NCBI RefSeq assembly: GCF_016086655.4
Contig: NC_052138.2
Location: 30,763,403-30,827,402, forward strand
Direction: 5' to 3'
Length of the DNA stretch: 64,000 nucleotides
DNA from: Lepeophtheirus salmonis
Lineage: Eukaryota > Arthropoda > Copepoda > Siphonostomatoida > Caligidae
A model generated the notes under the pieces. It was not told where the DNA came from. It ran no database searches and saw nothing but the letters and a program-made list of their open reading frames with translations. Made by a program: the position numbers and the translations under genes. Shown in pieces: positions 11,129 to 22,689 of the stretch; the stretch's first letter is position 1; every line of letters begins with the position of its first letter.

Positions 11129-11723
11129 CAGGGTATAACAATAAAGTCCCGGACTTCAGAGGTGAAATATATCAACATATAAAAATCGTTTCACTTACTA
11201 GCCAAAAAACACCGCCATGGAGTCAATAACAGAACATTTCAAGCTATTACATTTTCAGAAGCTGAAGGCAGGTGTGCTGTTGTGATGATTTGGTGATCAA
11301 CGATATGGGTATTAGCAATGGCGAGGGATCAACAGGAGAAGGGTTGTAGAGTCCCTGGTGGAAACCAAGGATATTTGGCCTTCTAGATCCCCCGACCAGT
11401 ATCTGATGAATATTTTTGTCTGGATCTACCTTGAGTGAAAGGTCAACAGGGGTACTTACACCACCAATAAGTCCCTAATCGACTACATTGTTTTGGAATG
11501 CAAGGATTTAGATTGGGCTCTAGTTTCCAAGGACTATTGGCGGTTCAAGAGCCGAATTGATGTCGTTATTGAGGACAACAGAGGCTATATTGAGGTGGAT
11601 ATATTCTTAAGGAATGTATTTGCAAATCAGTTTATTTTTTTGAATAAATATTTAAAAATGATTATTTTTATATTCATTTAAAGTGGATAGATCAAAACTA
11701 CTGGATTTCGTTGTTATACCCTG
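11129..11723 (+). mobile_element. Tc1/mariner-like element with CAGGGTATAACAA ends
   Basis: Left end CAGGGTATAACAATAAAGTC and right end GGATTTCGTTGTTATACCCTG are inverted repeats; a TA precedes the left end. Inside, the plus strand reads with frameshifts FKLLHFQKLKAGVLL, then WPSRSPDQYLMNIFVW (third catalytic acid region) and SRIDVVIEDNRGYIEV, a normal transposase C-terminus. Most of the catalytic core is deleted. The same terminal repeat marks 24816-25485, in opposite orientation. Confidence 0.8.
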
Positions 11724-12324
11724 TCCTGTATACATAGTATAAAAATATGTTTAAAATTTAGGTCCGTACCGCAGGTGAGAAAGTGGGATGGCTGCCCCAC
11801 CTTTTGAGAATTTAAAATGATCAAAAAGTTAGGTTTCCATATTTTGATTTTTTGTTAAAGTATATGTGGAATAATTGTTACTTGTATTATCTTGAGGATA
11901 ATGTAAGTTTTTTGAAATTAGTATTATTGAAGGTTAAATATTAACAATAAAAATTTTTGAATAAATAAAAATGATTTTGATTCTTGTATAATTTCAAATA
12001 AACTTTTATTTTGTATATATGATTTTTATTACAGAAGATCTCTATTGTATATTAAATTAGTAACTTTTACATCCTTAAAATAGACTTAACCCATATTAAA
12101 TGAATTTATAAAAAAGTCAACCTTACCTTTGGTCAGCATGTAAAAAAAGTACATGGCAGTGTAAATGAGGACTATTGGTCATTTAATATATAACAGGGTA
12201 AAAAAATTATTTTTTAAATTACAGTTATTGAATCCTCCAATTTTAAAAACGGTGCGTGGAGCCTAGAAATGCATTTCAAAAATATTTTATTTAGGATATA
12301 CAATTAAGTAGATTTAATATTTTA
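11724..12324. other. No gene seen
   Basis: AT-rich non-coding sequence. No recognisable feature. Confidence 0.4.
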
Positions 12325-12990
12325 TGTACCAGCGGTAAATACCATCAATGCCTGAGGTATTAGGCGTCGACGAACAGACAAACATTGTCTGTAATAAAAT
12401 AGAACAGGGATTCTCAACCTTTTTTTTTTAATGATGTACCATTTGTAAAATCTTTATTTAAGCCAAGTACGTACCCTTTTACCAGTACATAATAGTTTTA
12501 ACTTTTTTCTTTTTGATTTTTTTTAAAGATATCCAAAAATTAAATTTTTTGCGAGAAAATTCCAAATTATTAAATGTTTTCTCAAAGAAAATCAAAAATC
12601 CATAGCCATTCTCCAAAAAATCAAATTTGTTTGAAAAAATTTCAATTATAAATGTTTGAAAAAAAATTTATAATATTAAATTTTTGGGAGAAAAATTTAG
12701 AAATTTATTTGCAGAAAATTAAATTTCAAGAAATAAATTTTCTAGTAAAAACAAAAATTCCTTAATTTGAAAGGGCTACAGCCCTCCAGCCCATCCCCTT
12801 TTGATGCCCCTGAGTTATGCAGCACTTGTAAAATATTATTTTTAAATCTCAAGTACCACTAGGAGTACTTCCAAGTACCCCAATGGGTATGCGTACCGCG
12901 TTTGAGAACCACTGATATAGAAGATAACTCCCTAAAAAATCCTCTGTATTTCGAGTGCACATACACACAGTTACTCAATAAAATATATTA
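12325..12990 (+). repeat. Family C repeat split by an hAT insertion
   Basis: The left part (12325-12404) has CCAGCGGTAAATACCATCAA, TTAGGCGTCGACGAACAGAC and AAACATTGTCTG. The right part (12915-12990) continues ATATAGAAGATAACTCCC and AAATCCTCTGTATTTCGAG. In the unbroken copies at 21972, 58463 and 61070 these halves are contiguous (GACGAACATACAAACTTTGC, then AATATAGAAGATAA). The gap is therefore an insertion. Confidence 0.75.
12405..12914. mobile_element. hAT-type MITE nested in family C
   Basis: Ends are CAGGGATTCTCAACCTTTTT and GCGTTTGAGAACCACTG, the well-known CAGKGRTTCTCAAMC hAT terminus in inverted orientation. Flanks AAATAGAA and ATATAGAA match at 7 of 8 positions. ATATAGAA is the uninterrupted sequence in other family C copies, which confirms the target site. 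The interior is AT-rich family D plus GGGCTACAGCCCTCCAGCCC. No transposase is encoded. Confidence 0.85.
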
Positions 12991-13199
12991 TTAGTACGAA
13001 TGTTTTCTCCACAAGTATGAACGAAATATAATAACAGCTGCATATTTTTTTAAATATGACGTGATAGAGCTCTAGCAACACACACTCTTTGCTAAACCTT
13101 ATCTAAACTCATACTCACAATTTTTTATTTTACATAGTGTACTTCCTTTTTCTTTTTTATTATAACGCGCATGCTCGATGCTACACCCAAAAAGCCTAC

Positions 13200-15060
13200 C
13201 ACTATTTTATTAATATGTTTAAATTGTTATTTCTTATATCAAAAATGAATGTACAGATGACATACATATTTTTTTGACTCACTGGATGGCTGTCAAGTTC
13301 AGTCAAAATTAATTCATACTTGTGCCCCGCATAAGAATAAGGAGATGATGAAGGTACTCCAGTGTCAAGTAAAAGTTGGACTTTGTACTTGAGTAAGGCT
13401 AGGTTTGGCCCACTGAGCCTCCGAGCAAGGAAAAACATCGTGCACTGGCTGTGACGATGGCGTGTGTCACTGAGGGCTTGAGTGGAATAAGGGAATCAAA
13501 CTCTGAGAAGGAAAGATTAAACTCACGTGCATACTCAGTTGACTCAACAGGTGATGTAGTTGGGAGACTCAAATTACAATTGACAAGGGGTAAGTTGTCA
13601 TTTACGATTGTTTGAAAAGTGATTTATTCACAAGATCAATACTAAAATTATGTTTTCTTAAAAAATCCATATCAAGACTAGGGATGGCGTTGTCAAAAAT
13701 ATAAAACCTCCAAGAATATCTGATATCCTCCGAAACAAAATCCACCGACGAAGTTCCGATCCGTATGACTAGCTGCCCTCCAAAAGCGATAAGAGGAGGA
13801 AGATTAGATTCCTTTTTTATAGATTTGGCTAAAGTCGTTTACAAGATGGAGACGTGAGCTTCTGAGTGATCAAGGAATTATATATACCTGAGACAGTTTT
13901 TCACATAAATTAGGTCAATATCTACGCTGGTTACCTCAGCTCAAAAGAGCTGATGACTAATTAGTTTGTTAGCAGGAGTCCGTTGAATGGGTAGTTGGAA
14001 CCTGAACAGTTCCGTGCAGACATACCGTACGCCAAGAATTGCTGGCAAATACGTCTCTGCATTACCTTGAGCTTGGAACGATGATGTTGATTTTATCTTT
14101 CTTAAAAGGGCTCAGCGGAATCTTGGGAGGTCAGGTCGACGAGAGATTGAAGAAGCTTAAATGAGATCCTGTAAAGGAGTGGAATGAAGAAAGGAAGGTA
14201 GTGGAGCATTATGCACCTCTAAGGATTGGGAGAGTGCCGATGATTGTTTAAGGCTATCACAATGCTTGCTTATTCTCGTTTACGATTGGGCCAAGGCTCT
14301 TAGTAAACTTGGGACACATGCTTATTAGCTCCTTCATTAGAATGTCTTTGAGATCCGGTACAAACTCAGGGTCGAGGAGACAATCCACTGCAGCCAAAAT
14401 ATCCTTAGCCGTTAATGATTCGTGCTTCAAAAGATCAAGGGCCATTCTCATGCGTTCTTGATGTGACATACCATAGAGATCAAAAAAATTTCCTCAAGGC
14501 TCCAAAAGAACCCGATAACTCCTCCTTTGGAACATTATCATGACGTTAGGCAGGAGTACAGATATTACGGCTCAGAGCTTGTCGAAATCATTTGTGAAAC
14601 CATGTTTCCGGATCTTCTTAGTCGAACTTTAGGAGATGAAATTCTGAACACCCGGTTCGGTGACGGGAAACGTAGAGCTTGTCGAAATCATTTGTGATGC
14701 CTTGTACTTTAAACATGAAATGGATTTTCATAAACCATGTTTCAGGGTCTTCTTGCTCGAAAGTTCGGATACGAAATTCTGAACATCCGGTTAGGTGACG
14801 GGAAGCGTTGTGCCTTACTGAATTAACACCGGAGGAGGTATTTGACTGCTAGAGTGCGACTGTTTCAAGCTCAGGATTTTCAGGATCCTGTGAACGGGTG
14901 GTAGGTGGCATTATTTTTGTGGTGGGGATCACCAAAAATGGAACTAGACCATGTATGTGATTTCTAACTGAAGACTGGATGTATTTTCTATCTTGAAGTA
15001 CACCATACAAGACTACACAAAACTTGTTCATTCGCATGAACTAGCCTGAAGATTTGGTTT
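13200..15060 (-). mobile_element. Degenerate Ty3-like LTR retrotransposon fragment
   Basis: Read on the minus strand from 15040 downward. A gag-like segment starts MPPTTRSQ and holds a DPETWF motif (twice, because of a local duplication) typical of Ty3 gag. Near 13600-13780 there is a retropepsin-end-like stretch, WRFYIFDNAIPSLDMDFLRK after frameshifts. At 13300-13450 the start of reverse transcriptase reads ARRLSGPNLALLK and GVPSSSPYSYAGH, matching ARRLSPEKLAxAK and GIIxPSxSPWASPLH. Several frameshifts and stops are present. RT catalytic motifs, RNase H and integrase are absent, and no LTRs were recognised. The element is clearly dead. Confidence 0.7.
14578..14809 (-). repeat. Tandem duplication inside the gag relic
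   Basis: Two successive copies share AGAGCTTGTCGAAATCATTT, AACCATGTTTC, GATCTTCTTAGTCGAA / GTCTTCTTGCTCGAA, AAATTCTGAACA and GGTGACGGGAA in order (about 14578-14671 and 14672-14809). The second copy carries an extra stretch around 14700-14740. This is a local duplication of part of the Ty3 gag-like segment. Confidence 0.75.
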
Positions 15061-15089
15061 GCTACATATATCGAATATGTAGCAGAAAT

Positions 15090-15220
15090 GGAAGTTCACT
15101 CGAATTTAGTAATAATAACAACAAAATAGGAAAAGAAAATTTATTCTTCTGTTTGCCAACTCCAAAAATAGGGCGTGCTAAAAAATGCACCCAATTTTCA
15201 TCACTAGTCATAACTTTATA
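15090..15220 (-). repeat. Family B repeat, partial
   Basis: Contains TTAGTAATAATAACAACAAA, GCCAACTCCAAAAATAGGG and CGTGCTAAAAAATGCACCCA, matching the distal part of family B at 50340-50510 and 59030-59175. The stretch 15221-15704 shows nothing else. Confidence 0.5.
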
Positions 15221-15704
15221 TAACACACACTAGATTGGGTTGTTATTTTCTTAAATTATGTATCAGTGCATTCAATTGATGCACTCAAAAATGACTTTAC
15301 GTAGTACATACAAACATTCATACAAATAGACTTTTTTATTAATATAGATAAGTATGAATGAGAACGTATATCAAGCTGTTACATTTACAGTATAAAAGTT
15401 ATTACACACATTATCAGTTACTCTGAAGTACGTAGCTCCTTCAAGATATTTGAAATTCAAAATTAATTAAGTATCACAAATATTAATGAACTTACATAGA
15501 TTAACATTAAAGAGATCAATGAGATATTCTTCAAACGGAGTATTTTATCTACCTACTTAGGGTTGTTCATACCTTCTTTTATTTTGTTTGAATTATTATA
15601 TGTAGATTTTTTGATAGTCATGATGGTTGGAGGAGTAGAAATAAATGCTGACAACAGTGGCACTTCCCCCTTTCTTTCTTTATTTTTTTGTAGATATTTG
15701 TCAA

Positions 15705-16225
15705 GGCGCTAACCCACTTACATACAAATGTACATTGTACTTTTTCGTCAGCTGTCGATTTTTTTACTTATTTTCCTCTTATCAAGTTTATGGACGTTGA
15801 TTGTTTGGATTTGAATTAGATCTTGTTAAGTTATTCACAATTTCCTGACAATGGGGCATGAGCGTTATTTACTAAAATAAGTTTTTAAATAAAACGACAG
15901 AGAGTGGCGCCGTCTTGTGGTAAAATACTACAACTTCCTAAAGCATAAGATTATTTAATATACAATACAGATATTTTACTGACACAGGGGGATTTTTTAT
16001 TCAATTGAAAATTAAGAAAGAAACCCCTTTTAAAGCTACAGACCGTCACACCAACTGGCAGATTTTTAGTTTGATTATACCATATTCCCAACAATTATTA
16101 AATAATAATCCCATGGTTGGGGAAAATGGGCCAACTACCATATGATTTTAGTCCCCTTTTTTATTTTTGAAGGAAAGGTTGAGATACACAATTTAGGTAA
16201 CGATGTGGGGTACAGAACCCTTCAA
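15705..16225 (+). repeat. Family A repeat, interrupted
   Basis: Starts CCCACTTACATACAAATGTA then GTCAGCTGTCGATT; the core TTATTAAATAATAATCCCAT, GGTTGGGGAAAATGGGCCAA and GGAAAGGTTGAGATACA follow near 16090-16190. Between them (about 15865-16080) is extra sequence with AAACGACAGAGAGTGGCGCC and GTCTTGTGGTAAAATACTAC. A related block occurs at 48020-48110 (AAGACGACAGAGTGTGGTGC), also beside a family A copy, so it is probably a nested or associated repeat. Confidence 0.6.
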
Positions 16226-16851
16226 AGGAGATAAATTAAAATTATTTAGTCCTATCTATATTGAAATATGACTATTCATTTTAGTGTTACTGTCTCGATC
16301 GTATAATCTCTAGTTCCTTATTGTTGTCTTATATATAATATATATAAGAAGTGTGACCTCTATTTAACAATCAACGCAAATTGTTTTTCAAATTGATTAT
16401 CTCCCAAACTAATCATCTGATTTAAAAGAAAACCAATCACAAACGAGGGATGAATCCAAATACAATAATAGTCACCTTTGAAGTCAATAATGACCTCATC
16501 TCTACCTCAGAAATGGGTGTAGGTCTTGATGACAGTTTACTCTGGAATATTACATAATTTTCTGTATTTTATAAATTATATGTGAGAAGATATACTCGTA
16601 TTTTTAATCTATAAATTTTTACATATATGAGGGTAAAACTGTCGCAGCGCCAAAATTCCTGGAGTGAAACTTCCTAGAACCAATAAAAAAATTGTATAAC
16701 AAAGTAAAGTATAATATGTTCGTTGTACGTGTTATATTGCATTATAATGAAAACATGAATATTTTTTTGCAAAACATGTGCAACTTTTGTAATAAATATC
16801 TCGTATATATTATTTGGCTTGATAAACCTTCGACATTTGTTGGAAAAAGTC
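16226..16851. other. No gene seen
   Basis: Non-coding, with a TATATATAATATATATA stretch near 16331. No recognisable feature. Confidence 0.4.
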
Positions 16852-16955
16852 CTAGGACCCACAGTTAAGGATCGATCCCAAGGACTGACAGTGTTTTGAA
16901 CCAATAGGAATGGTTTTCAGACTTGGCTGGAACGAATATATAAGGATCAAGGAAA
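16852..16955 (-). repeat. Family E repeat
   Basis: Contains AAGTCCTAGGACCCACAG, TCCCAAGGACTGACAGTGTT and GACTTGGCTGGAACGAATAT then ATAAGGATC. This is the GTCCTAAGGACTGA / ACTGGACTTGACCGAATA order seen at 21190-21425 and, in part, at 19430, 55900, 61238 and 63945. Confidence 0.55.
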
Positions 16956-17654
16956 CACTATGTATAACTATATTACTTTTGAATCAAATAATATATAGCT
17001 AATTATTCTAGTATTTAAGTTATGTTTACTAACCCTGGGGGCCACGGATTCGTAGGTATGACGTTTAATTGTCCTAACGTAACTATTAATTTTATTTTTT
17101 TGTGAGATTTGCAATATCAAGTATTTCAGCAAATTGCGAATACACTTTTGGAGGCTAGTTTCAAATAGCAAATATTTCTGTACATAATTTACATAATATA
17201 ATCATATTTTTATTCAGAAATGGGGTATTAAAATTCTTGAATGCCACGAGTAGACATTTATACATAACAAAAACGAAACGAATTAAAAAGATATTTTTTC
17301 ACTTCCTCCAAGTAATTAAAATCTTTTGATATTTATCTTACTTAGTCAGTAGTTGAGATATGTACTTACTACATTCATGAAACATAGTAAAAGTCTTATT
17401 ACATACATTTATAGAAATCGCAACAAATTGTACATATGTGTTTAGTTTTGATCAAAAAGGCACACCTGCTTGTAAAAAAGAAACAACATGTTCATTTTAA
17501 ATAATCATAATATTTTATTCAGGTAACTAACTACAAGTCATGTACACTATTCAATGAACATCCATTTCAAGATATAAATTAAATAATAGATAGATATCTT
17601 ATATATTATTTCATCCTATTACAGAAAATAAATGAGAAGATGGAGATTTAAGAG
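16956..17654. other. No gene seen
   Basis: AT-rich non-coding sequence without recognisable repeats or RNA genes. Confidence 0.4.
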
Positions 17655-18500
17655 TCATTTCTAATTTCTACCTTTAACACGGCTCGCTTTTTGAAACATA
17701 CACATAATTCTTCGTTACTTTTATTGTACCACGAAACCTTTCATCCAAAAAGAAATCGAAAATAGAATCGACGGGTGATGTGTTTTAATTAAAACTTTTG
17801 GACAAATAGTTCACTTGCACAACTGGTGGCCGGGGTCTTTCATAGGCACGGTGTTACCTCGCTAACACAAAATACACTATGTATTTTGTTGTAGGCTGTG
17901 GATTATCTCATCTCACTTGATACGTCATGGCTATTTCACAACTTATTCTTCTTGATAAATAAACAAAATAATAAATTATTCTATAATTATGCTCCGTTTT
18001 CAAAAGGACAGGAACACTATTTCTTGATTATATAAGATACATATATATTGGCAATTTTATTATTTCTATGAAGAAATTTTGGCTATCATACACAAACACA
18101 AATGAAGATTACTATCTTAATAAAATATAACTAATCAATATTATAATATAGTATCGAATTAAAATACAATGTAGATTTTAATAATATGCAATTCATTTTA
18201 AAATGTGAAGAAATAATATGACAGTGATAGTCTGGGAGTATATTAGATATAAATGGTAGTTGGTATCATTGACTTATTTGGCTAACTACCAGATGATTTC
18301 GGGCCTTTTTTCTTTTCTTTTCTTTATGGAGAAAAGGTTGCGTGATACAATAAAGATAATAACGTGTAGGATATTAGAAGGGGTCCTTGATACTCAGGAT
18401 AGCGGGAGCGATAAGTTTTGATCCCCCTGAGGGACCAGCTGTCCACTTGCACAACCTGTTGGCCGAGTTATATTTTGGAAAATAAAATGTGGTCTCTCTT
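17655..18500 (+). repeat. Family A long copy with hairpin
   Basis: Holds CACGGTGTTACCTCGCTAAC with a hairpin of ACAAAATACAC and TATGTATTTTGT, then CTGTGGATTATCTCATCTCA, GGCTATCATACACAAACA, GTATCGAATTAAAATACA, GGCTAACTACCAGATGATTT, CGGGCC and GGTTGCGTGATACAATAAAG. The copy at 45285-45690 has the same blocks in the same order, so this is a longer subfamily. Two related segments, at 17800 and 18430, share CACTTGCACAAC-TG-TGGCCG. Confidence 0.65.
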
Positions 18501-19429
18501 GACAATTTCTTATAATACAATAGTTTGATTATCCGAATATTTTATAAATTACAAGGAAAATGCACACAATTATCGAATTGCTTCCAATGAATTGTTTCAC
18601 ATTGGGTAAATGACGCAAAATGACCACCCTATTGGGAATTTTATAGATTACCCGAGCATTTTGAACAACATTGTCCGCTCTATAGGGCATTTTGTACATT
18701 GTCCTTAGAATATATATAAATATACTACGACTATATTTGGGATCAACAAGAAATATTTTTATTTCTTACTACTTCGTTTATTTATCAAAAGGAATAAATT
18801 ATGATATACCCAGAATGTATCGAGTGAGACGAGGGAATCGACAGCTGACAACAAAATACATTGGGTATTTTTGTGTTACGTGTGTATTTTCCTTTCAGCT
18901 GTTTTCATACATTTTTATAAGTTGACTCTCGGTATGATTTTAAGAAGCTGACTCTACAAATTAGGAACTCAAAAAAGTTACTACTTAAGATTATGATTTT
19001 TATATTAATTAATGTAAGTCTACGGCCTTCGTTTAGAATTCGTATCATTTCATACTCAGTGAATGGTAAGACTATCAATACAATATGTACAATAATTTAT
19101 AAGTCTTATTTAAATAATAATTAACAGTTGGCATTAAGAAAAATACAAAAGGTATTCTACCATATGTTTTTTTTTCTTTCAAATTTTTTCTTTCCCTTTT
19201 CGGAGTCGAGGTTGAGAGAGGATAAAAAGGCTATACTGGAATGAGATAAAGGAAATATTAAAACTCTGTTTTAAAATGATCTATTTAATAAAAAAACACA
19301 TTCTCCTGGCAGTAATATCAAACTCCGTTAATACTCATCTGCAAATTAGAAAGTATGAGAACCACACTTCTAAAGGACTCAGTCCAACACCGTTATTTTT
19401 TTTTTCATATATATATATATATTTTTTTT
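18501..19429. other. Non-coding, family A fragments
   Basis: No gene seen. At 18815-18890, GAGTGAGACGAGGGAATCGA, CAGCTGACAACAAAATACA and TATTTTTGTGTTACG form an inverted piece of family A. At 19040-19260 a weaker forward copy ends GAGTCGAGGTTGAGAGAGGA. Confidence 0.45.
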
Positions 19430-19590
19430 TTGGTTCGGTCTTAAGTAATATTGTGTCGGTCTTTATTTAGAATTGATGAGTACAGTCCCGTCCAGTTCAG
19501 TCCTGCATATTAGTCCTAAATATTTATAAAGTTTGGTCCAATCAACTTTATTTCTTCTTTTAAATCAGTTCTAGTACTGACACAGTCAGA
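19430..19590 (+). repeat. Family E repeat
   Basis: GGTTCGGTCTTAAGTAATAT, TGTGTCGGTCTTTATTTAGA, GTACAGTCCCGTCCAGTTCA and GTCCTGCATATTAGTCCTAA, in the same order as 21190-21300. Confidence 0.6.
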
Positions 19591-19594
19591 ACAT

Positions 19595-19850
19595 GGCTGT
19601 CCGCAGGATTTAAATATATTCTTGATTTTTTGAATTTCTTTGAAAAAAAATCCAAAAATTATGATATTTTTTGGAAAAAAAAAAAAAAAATAATATTTAA
19701 TTTAATTTTTTTTTTTTTAAGAAATTCCCCGGCTGTCCACAAAAAATTAAATTTATTTCAAAAATTAAATTTCAATTATCAAAATTTCAAAAAAAAAAAA
19801 AAAAAAAAAGTATCCGAAGTATTTCGTTTTTCTACATTTTGTTTTTCTTC
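19595..19850. repeat. AT-rich family D block
   Basis: Poly-A/T tracts with TTTGAATTTCTTTGAAAA and TTAAATTTATTTC motifs, flanked by GGCTGTCCGCAGGA and CGGCTGTCCAC. Possibly an hAT-type MITE interior, as at 12.5 kb. An open frame here is low-complexity sequence, not a gene. Confidence 0.45.
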
Positions 19851-20185
19851 AACATGAAAAATAATTATCGTATTCTTATATATCACTTGAGAAAATGAAC
19901 TTTAAAGAAACTTTTGAAATTCAACAACATGATTTTAAAATTCAATCTTCTGAAATTCAGCAACATAACTTTAAAATTGAAATTTCTGAATTCCTTTACA
20001 AATAGAGAATTCCTTTAATATAAGTCATTTTCAATTTGTATAGAAGTAAAAAAAAACGCCCTTTGAAGACTGAAATTTTTGAAAAAATAATTTTTTGTTA
20101 TAATACAACAGAAGATCGAATTTATAGGTCACCCTCAAAATAGGATACCCTATTAGACACACTAAAATAAAAATTTAGAAGAAGT
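19851..20185. other. No gene seen
   Basis: AT-rich. A near-duplicate pair, GAAATTCAACAACATGATTT and GAAATTCAGCAACATAACTT, lies near 19915 and 19953. Confidence 0.4.
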
Positions 20186-20221
20186 TGACCTTTTTGTGAC
20201 CTTTGACCTTTTTCATGACCT
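20186..20221 (-). promoter_or_regulatory. Cluster of four nuclear-receptor-type half sites
   Basis: TGACCT (AGGTCA on the minus strand) occurs at 20186-20191, 20197-20202, 20204-20209 and 20216-20221, all in one direction. Spacers are 5, 1 and 6 bases. The middle pair is a perfect DR1 element and the first pair a DR5, arrangements bound by RXR/HNF4-like and RAR-like receptors. No gene is visible nearby, so a role is unproven; it may simply be part of a repeat. Confidence 0.4.
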
Positions 20222-21189
20222 TAAAGCTGTAATTAATAAACTCAAAATGTTATGTAACTATTGCTTTAAGCCTAAAAAGGCTTTAATGAGCAAGTTATTT
20301 GCAAGTTTTTTCTTATTACTTTGAAAAAAGATTAAAAAATACGCATTCATGGGTGAAAAAGATTTGGCAGGAAATTAATTTTTTTTACAGAGTGGTTAAA
20401 AGATCATTTTGCATCCGAAAAATTGGGCCAAAATTTAATTTGCTCATTTCTATGAATTAACACTATTTAAATAAGTAAGATGCGTTTAGTTTTTTACCAT
20501 CCTTTTAAGTCATAATAAAGTTTGATAATTATTAATCTATTTTCTTTATTATTCGAGTATAAGTTAAGTACAATTTTGCCGAAAATATTTCTAGTAATTT
20601 TCAGAAAAAATGTCGTTTTTAATAAAGTAAAGGTATTTTATATCCATTTTCGAGTAGAACTCTAACCAAACACTAGTATTTTGCATAATAACGAATATGT
20701 ACAATGTACACGTAATTGTCACTTTCCAAAACGTAGTTAATTTCTTGTTTTCCACAAATGAATTCATGCCTATTAATTTATTTTTGTAACAAGGGTGATA
20801 ATTGAGAAGTTATACACAATTGGGACTTGGACTGTAGACTCAAGTTTAATTTTTGAAGGTTTGACTTAAAATTGAAATCGAAGACCCAATACTTAATTGG
20901 ACTTCAGACCAATTTTTTCTTACTCTCATAAGAGATGATCTTTTTGGGGGAAAATAAAATATGACCCTCTTCATTTTTCCTAAAATAATTTTAAAAATAC
21001 CTTTTTTTCATATATAATTTAGTTCATTTTAATCAAATAACGTTTTTTTAAGCTTAAAATAGAGTCTTTTAGGGCCTTTTTTGCTAAATTGTGCCTATTT
21101 TTCAAATTATGTAGATTACACTTTATTTGAAGTCATCTATGTGGCGGGGGTGGGAGAGGAGAGTACACAGCCCCGTAGCAACAGCCTTG
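20222..21189. other. No gene seen
   Basis: AT-rich non-coding sequence. Nothing recognised. Confidence 0.4.
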
Positions 21190-21425
21190 ATCGTTGCTAG
21201 TCTTGTGTTGTTTCTTATTTAGGATTAAAGACTACAGTCTCGTCCAGTTCAGTCCTGCATGCCAGTCCTAAAACTTATAAAGTTATGTCCTTAAAGGGCG
21301 TCCCTCAATTTGATGTATTCTTTTATTTTATTAGTTCTCTAGTACTTAGTGTCCTAAGGATTGATAGTCTTAAAAACCGGTCCTAAGACTGGACTTGACC
21401 GAATATATCAGGACCAGCAATACAC
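21190..21425 (+). repeat. Family E repeat, best copy
   Basis: TTGTGTTGTTTCTTATTTAG, GACTACAGTCTCGTCCAGTT, CAGTCCTGCATGCCAGTCCT, GTCCTAAGGATTGATAGTCT, TAAAAACCGGTCCTAAGACT and GGACTTGACCGAATATATCA. This copy defines the family in the window. Confidence 0.65.
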
Positions 21426-21971
21426 TTGATGTGAAATATTGACTGTGATTTACGATTCCTAATTTATATTGGACAATATTTAGACTCCAATCAACACATA
21501 CCTAAATAAAGATTGTGAACTGGAAATCTGAAGACTCGATAAAAATATTTATGAACTTGCCCTTGTGAATAAAAGACTTGAGACTCGACTCGAAATCAAA
21601 GGATTTGGACTGTACTTGACACCGAATACTTTGGGCTCCAGTAGGACTTTCTCCTTCTTTTGCACATTTCTAATTCAGGTTTATTTAGAGAAGGATTTTA
21701 CACTCATCAGAAGAGTAACAATGTTTGCATTCAGATGATCTAATGACAATATTTTACTGGTATGAATCATATTTATTATTAAAAAATCTCAGCCCCTTTG
21801 TTTTATCTAAATTAGTTGTTGTTCAACTTAAATGATAGAATGTGTGTGGCTGTTTTCTACTTTCCTGTTACGTTATGTGGAAGACATCTGTTAAACCAAT
21901 GGCATTCTTGTAAAAAAATCTCATAAATATCGTCGGCATTCGGTTTTACAGGAACTTACAATTATTAATCA
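21426..21971. other. No gene seen
   Basis: Non-coding sequence. Nothing recognised. Confidence 0.4.
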
Positions 21972-22110
21972 GTAGCAGTAGTACCTGGCATTGTCCGGAG
22001 TAATTAGGCCTCAACGATCATACACACTTTGCTTTATTAATGTAGAAGATAACTCACCAAGAAATTCTCAGTATTATTTTACGTTTTTCATGAGTACATT
22101 CACACGTAAT
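21972..22110 (+). repeat. Family C repeat
   Basis: GTAGCAGTAGTACCTGGCAT, GGAGTAATTAGGCCTCAACG, ATCATACACACTTTGCTTTA, ATGTAGAAGATAACTCACCA and TTTTTCATGAGTACATTCAC. Same order as 58463-58612. Confidence 0.7.
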
Positions 22111-22689
22111 GATGCGTCTCTTATCACTAAGGGCCATATAAAGAACTTAGATCTTTCTTAAGCATAGGGAATAAGGATTATGTGTTATCTGATGGCTGGA
22201 AGTTCACATCACAATTTCAAATATCGATAAAGTTTTAATTTTCCGCCATATCGCAAAGACGAATATACAAAGATATCAAACACACTTTTGCTCACTGTCC
22301 ACCTCTGAAAATTAGAGAATATTTAACATTACCTAATTTCAAACAAATTCAAGATCATAGGGAGCGTTTGTTCTTTTCGGTATTTCTACTAACGGGAAGC
22401 AAAGCTCAATTTGAAATTGAATTGAAAAAACAATTCATTCAGATATCAGTAACTAGTAAAGCTTTATTACTCAATAGCTCAGAGAAGAAAGAGTGATTAA
22501 CATAAGAAATCTGAGGACTATCTTGATATTGGCTGCCGCTAGATACACTGCTTTAAACCTAAATATTCCCCAGCTACAAGAATAATTCTGGAGTTACACT
22601 TTCGAATTAATTAAATATTTCCCATTGATCTTACTTTTGTTTCAAATGACTCTTAGGCTAATTATGTATCGTCCATCGATATAGGAAGC
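22111..22689. other. No gene seen
   Basis: Non-coding sequence. Nothing recognised. Confidence 0.4.
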
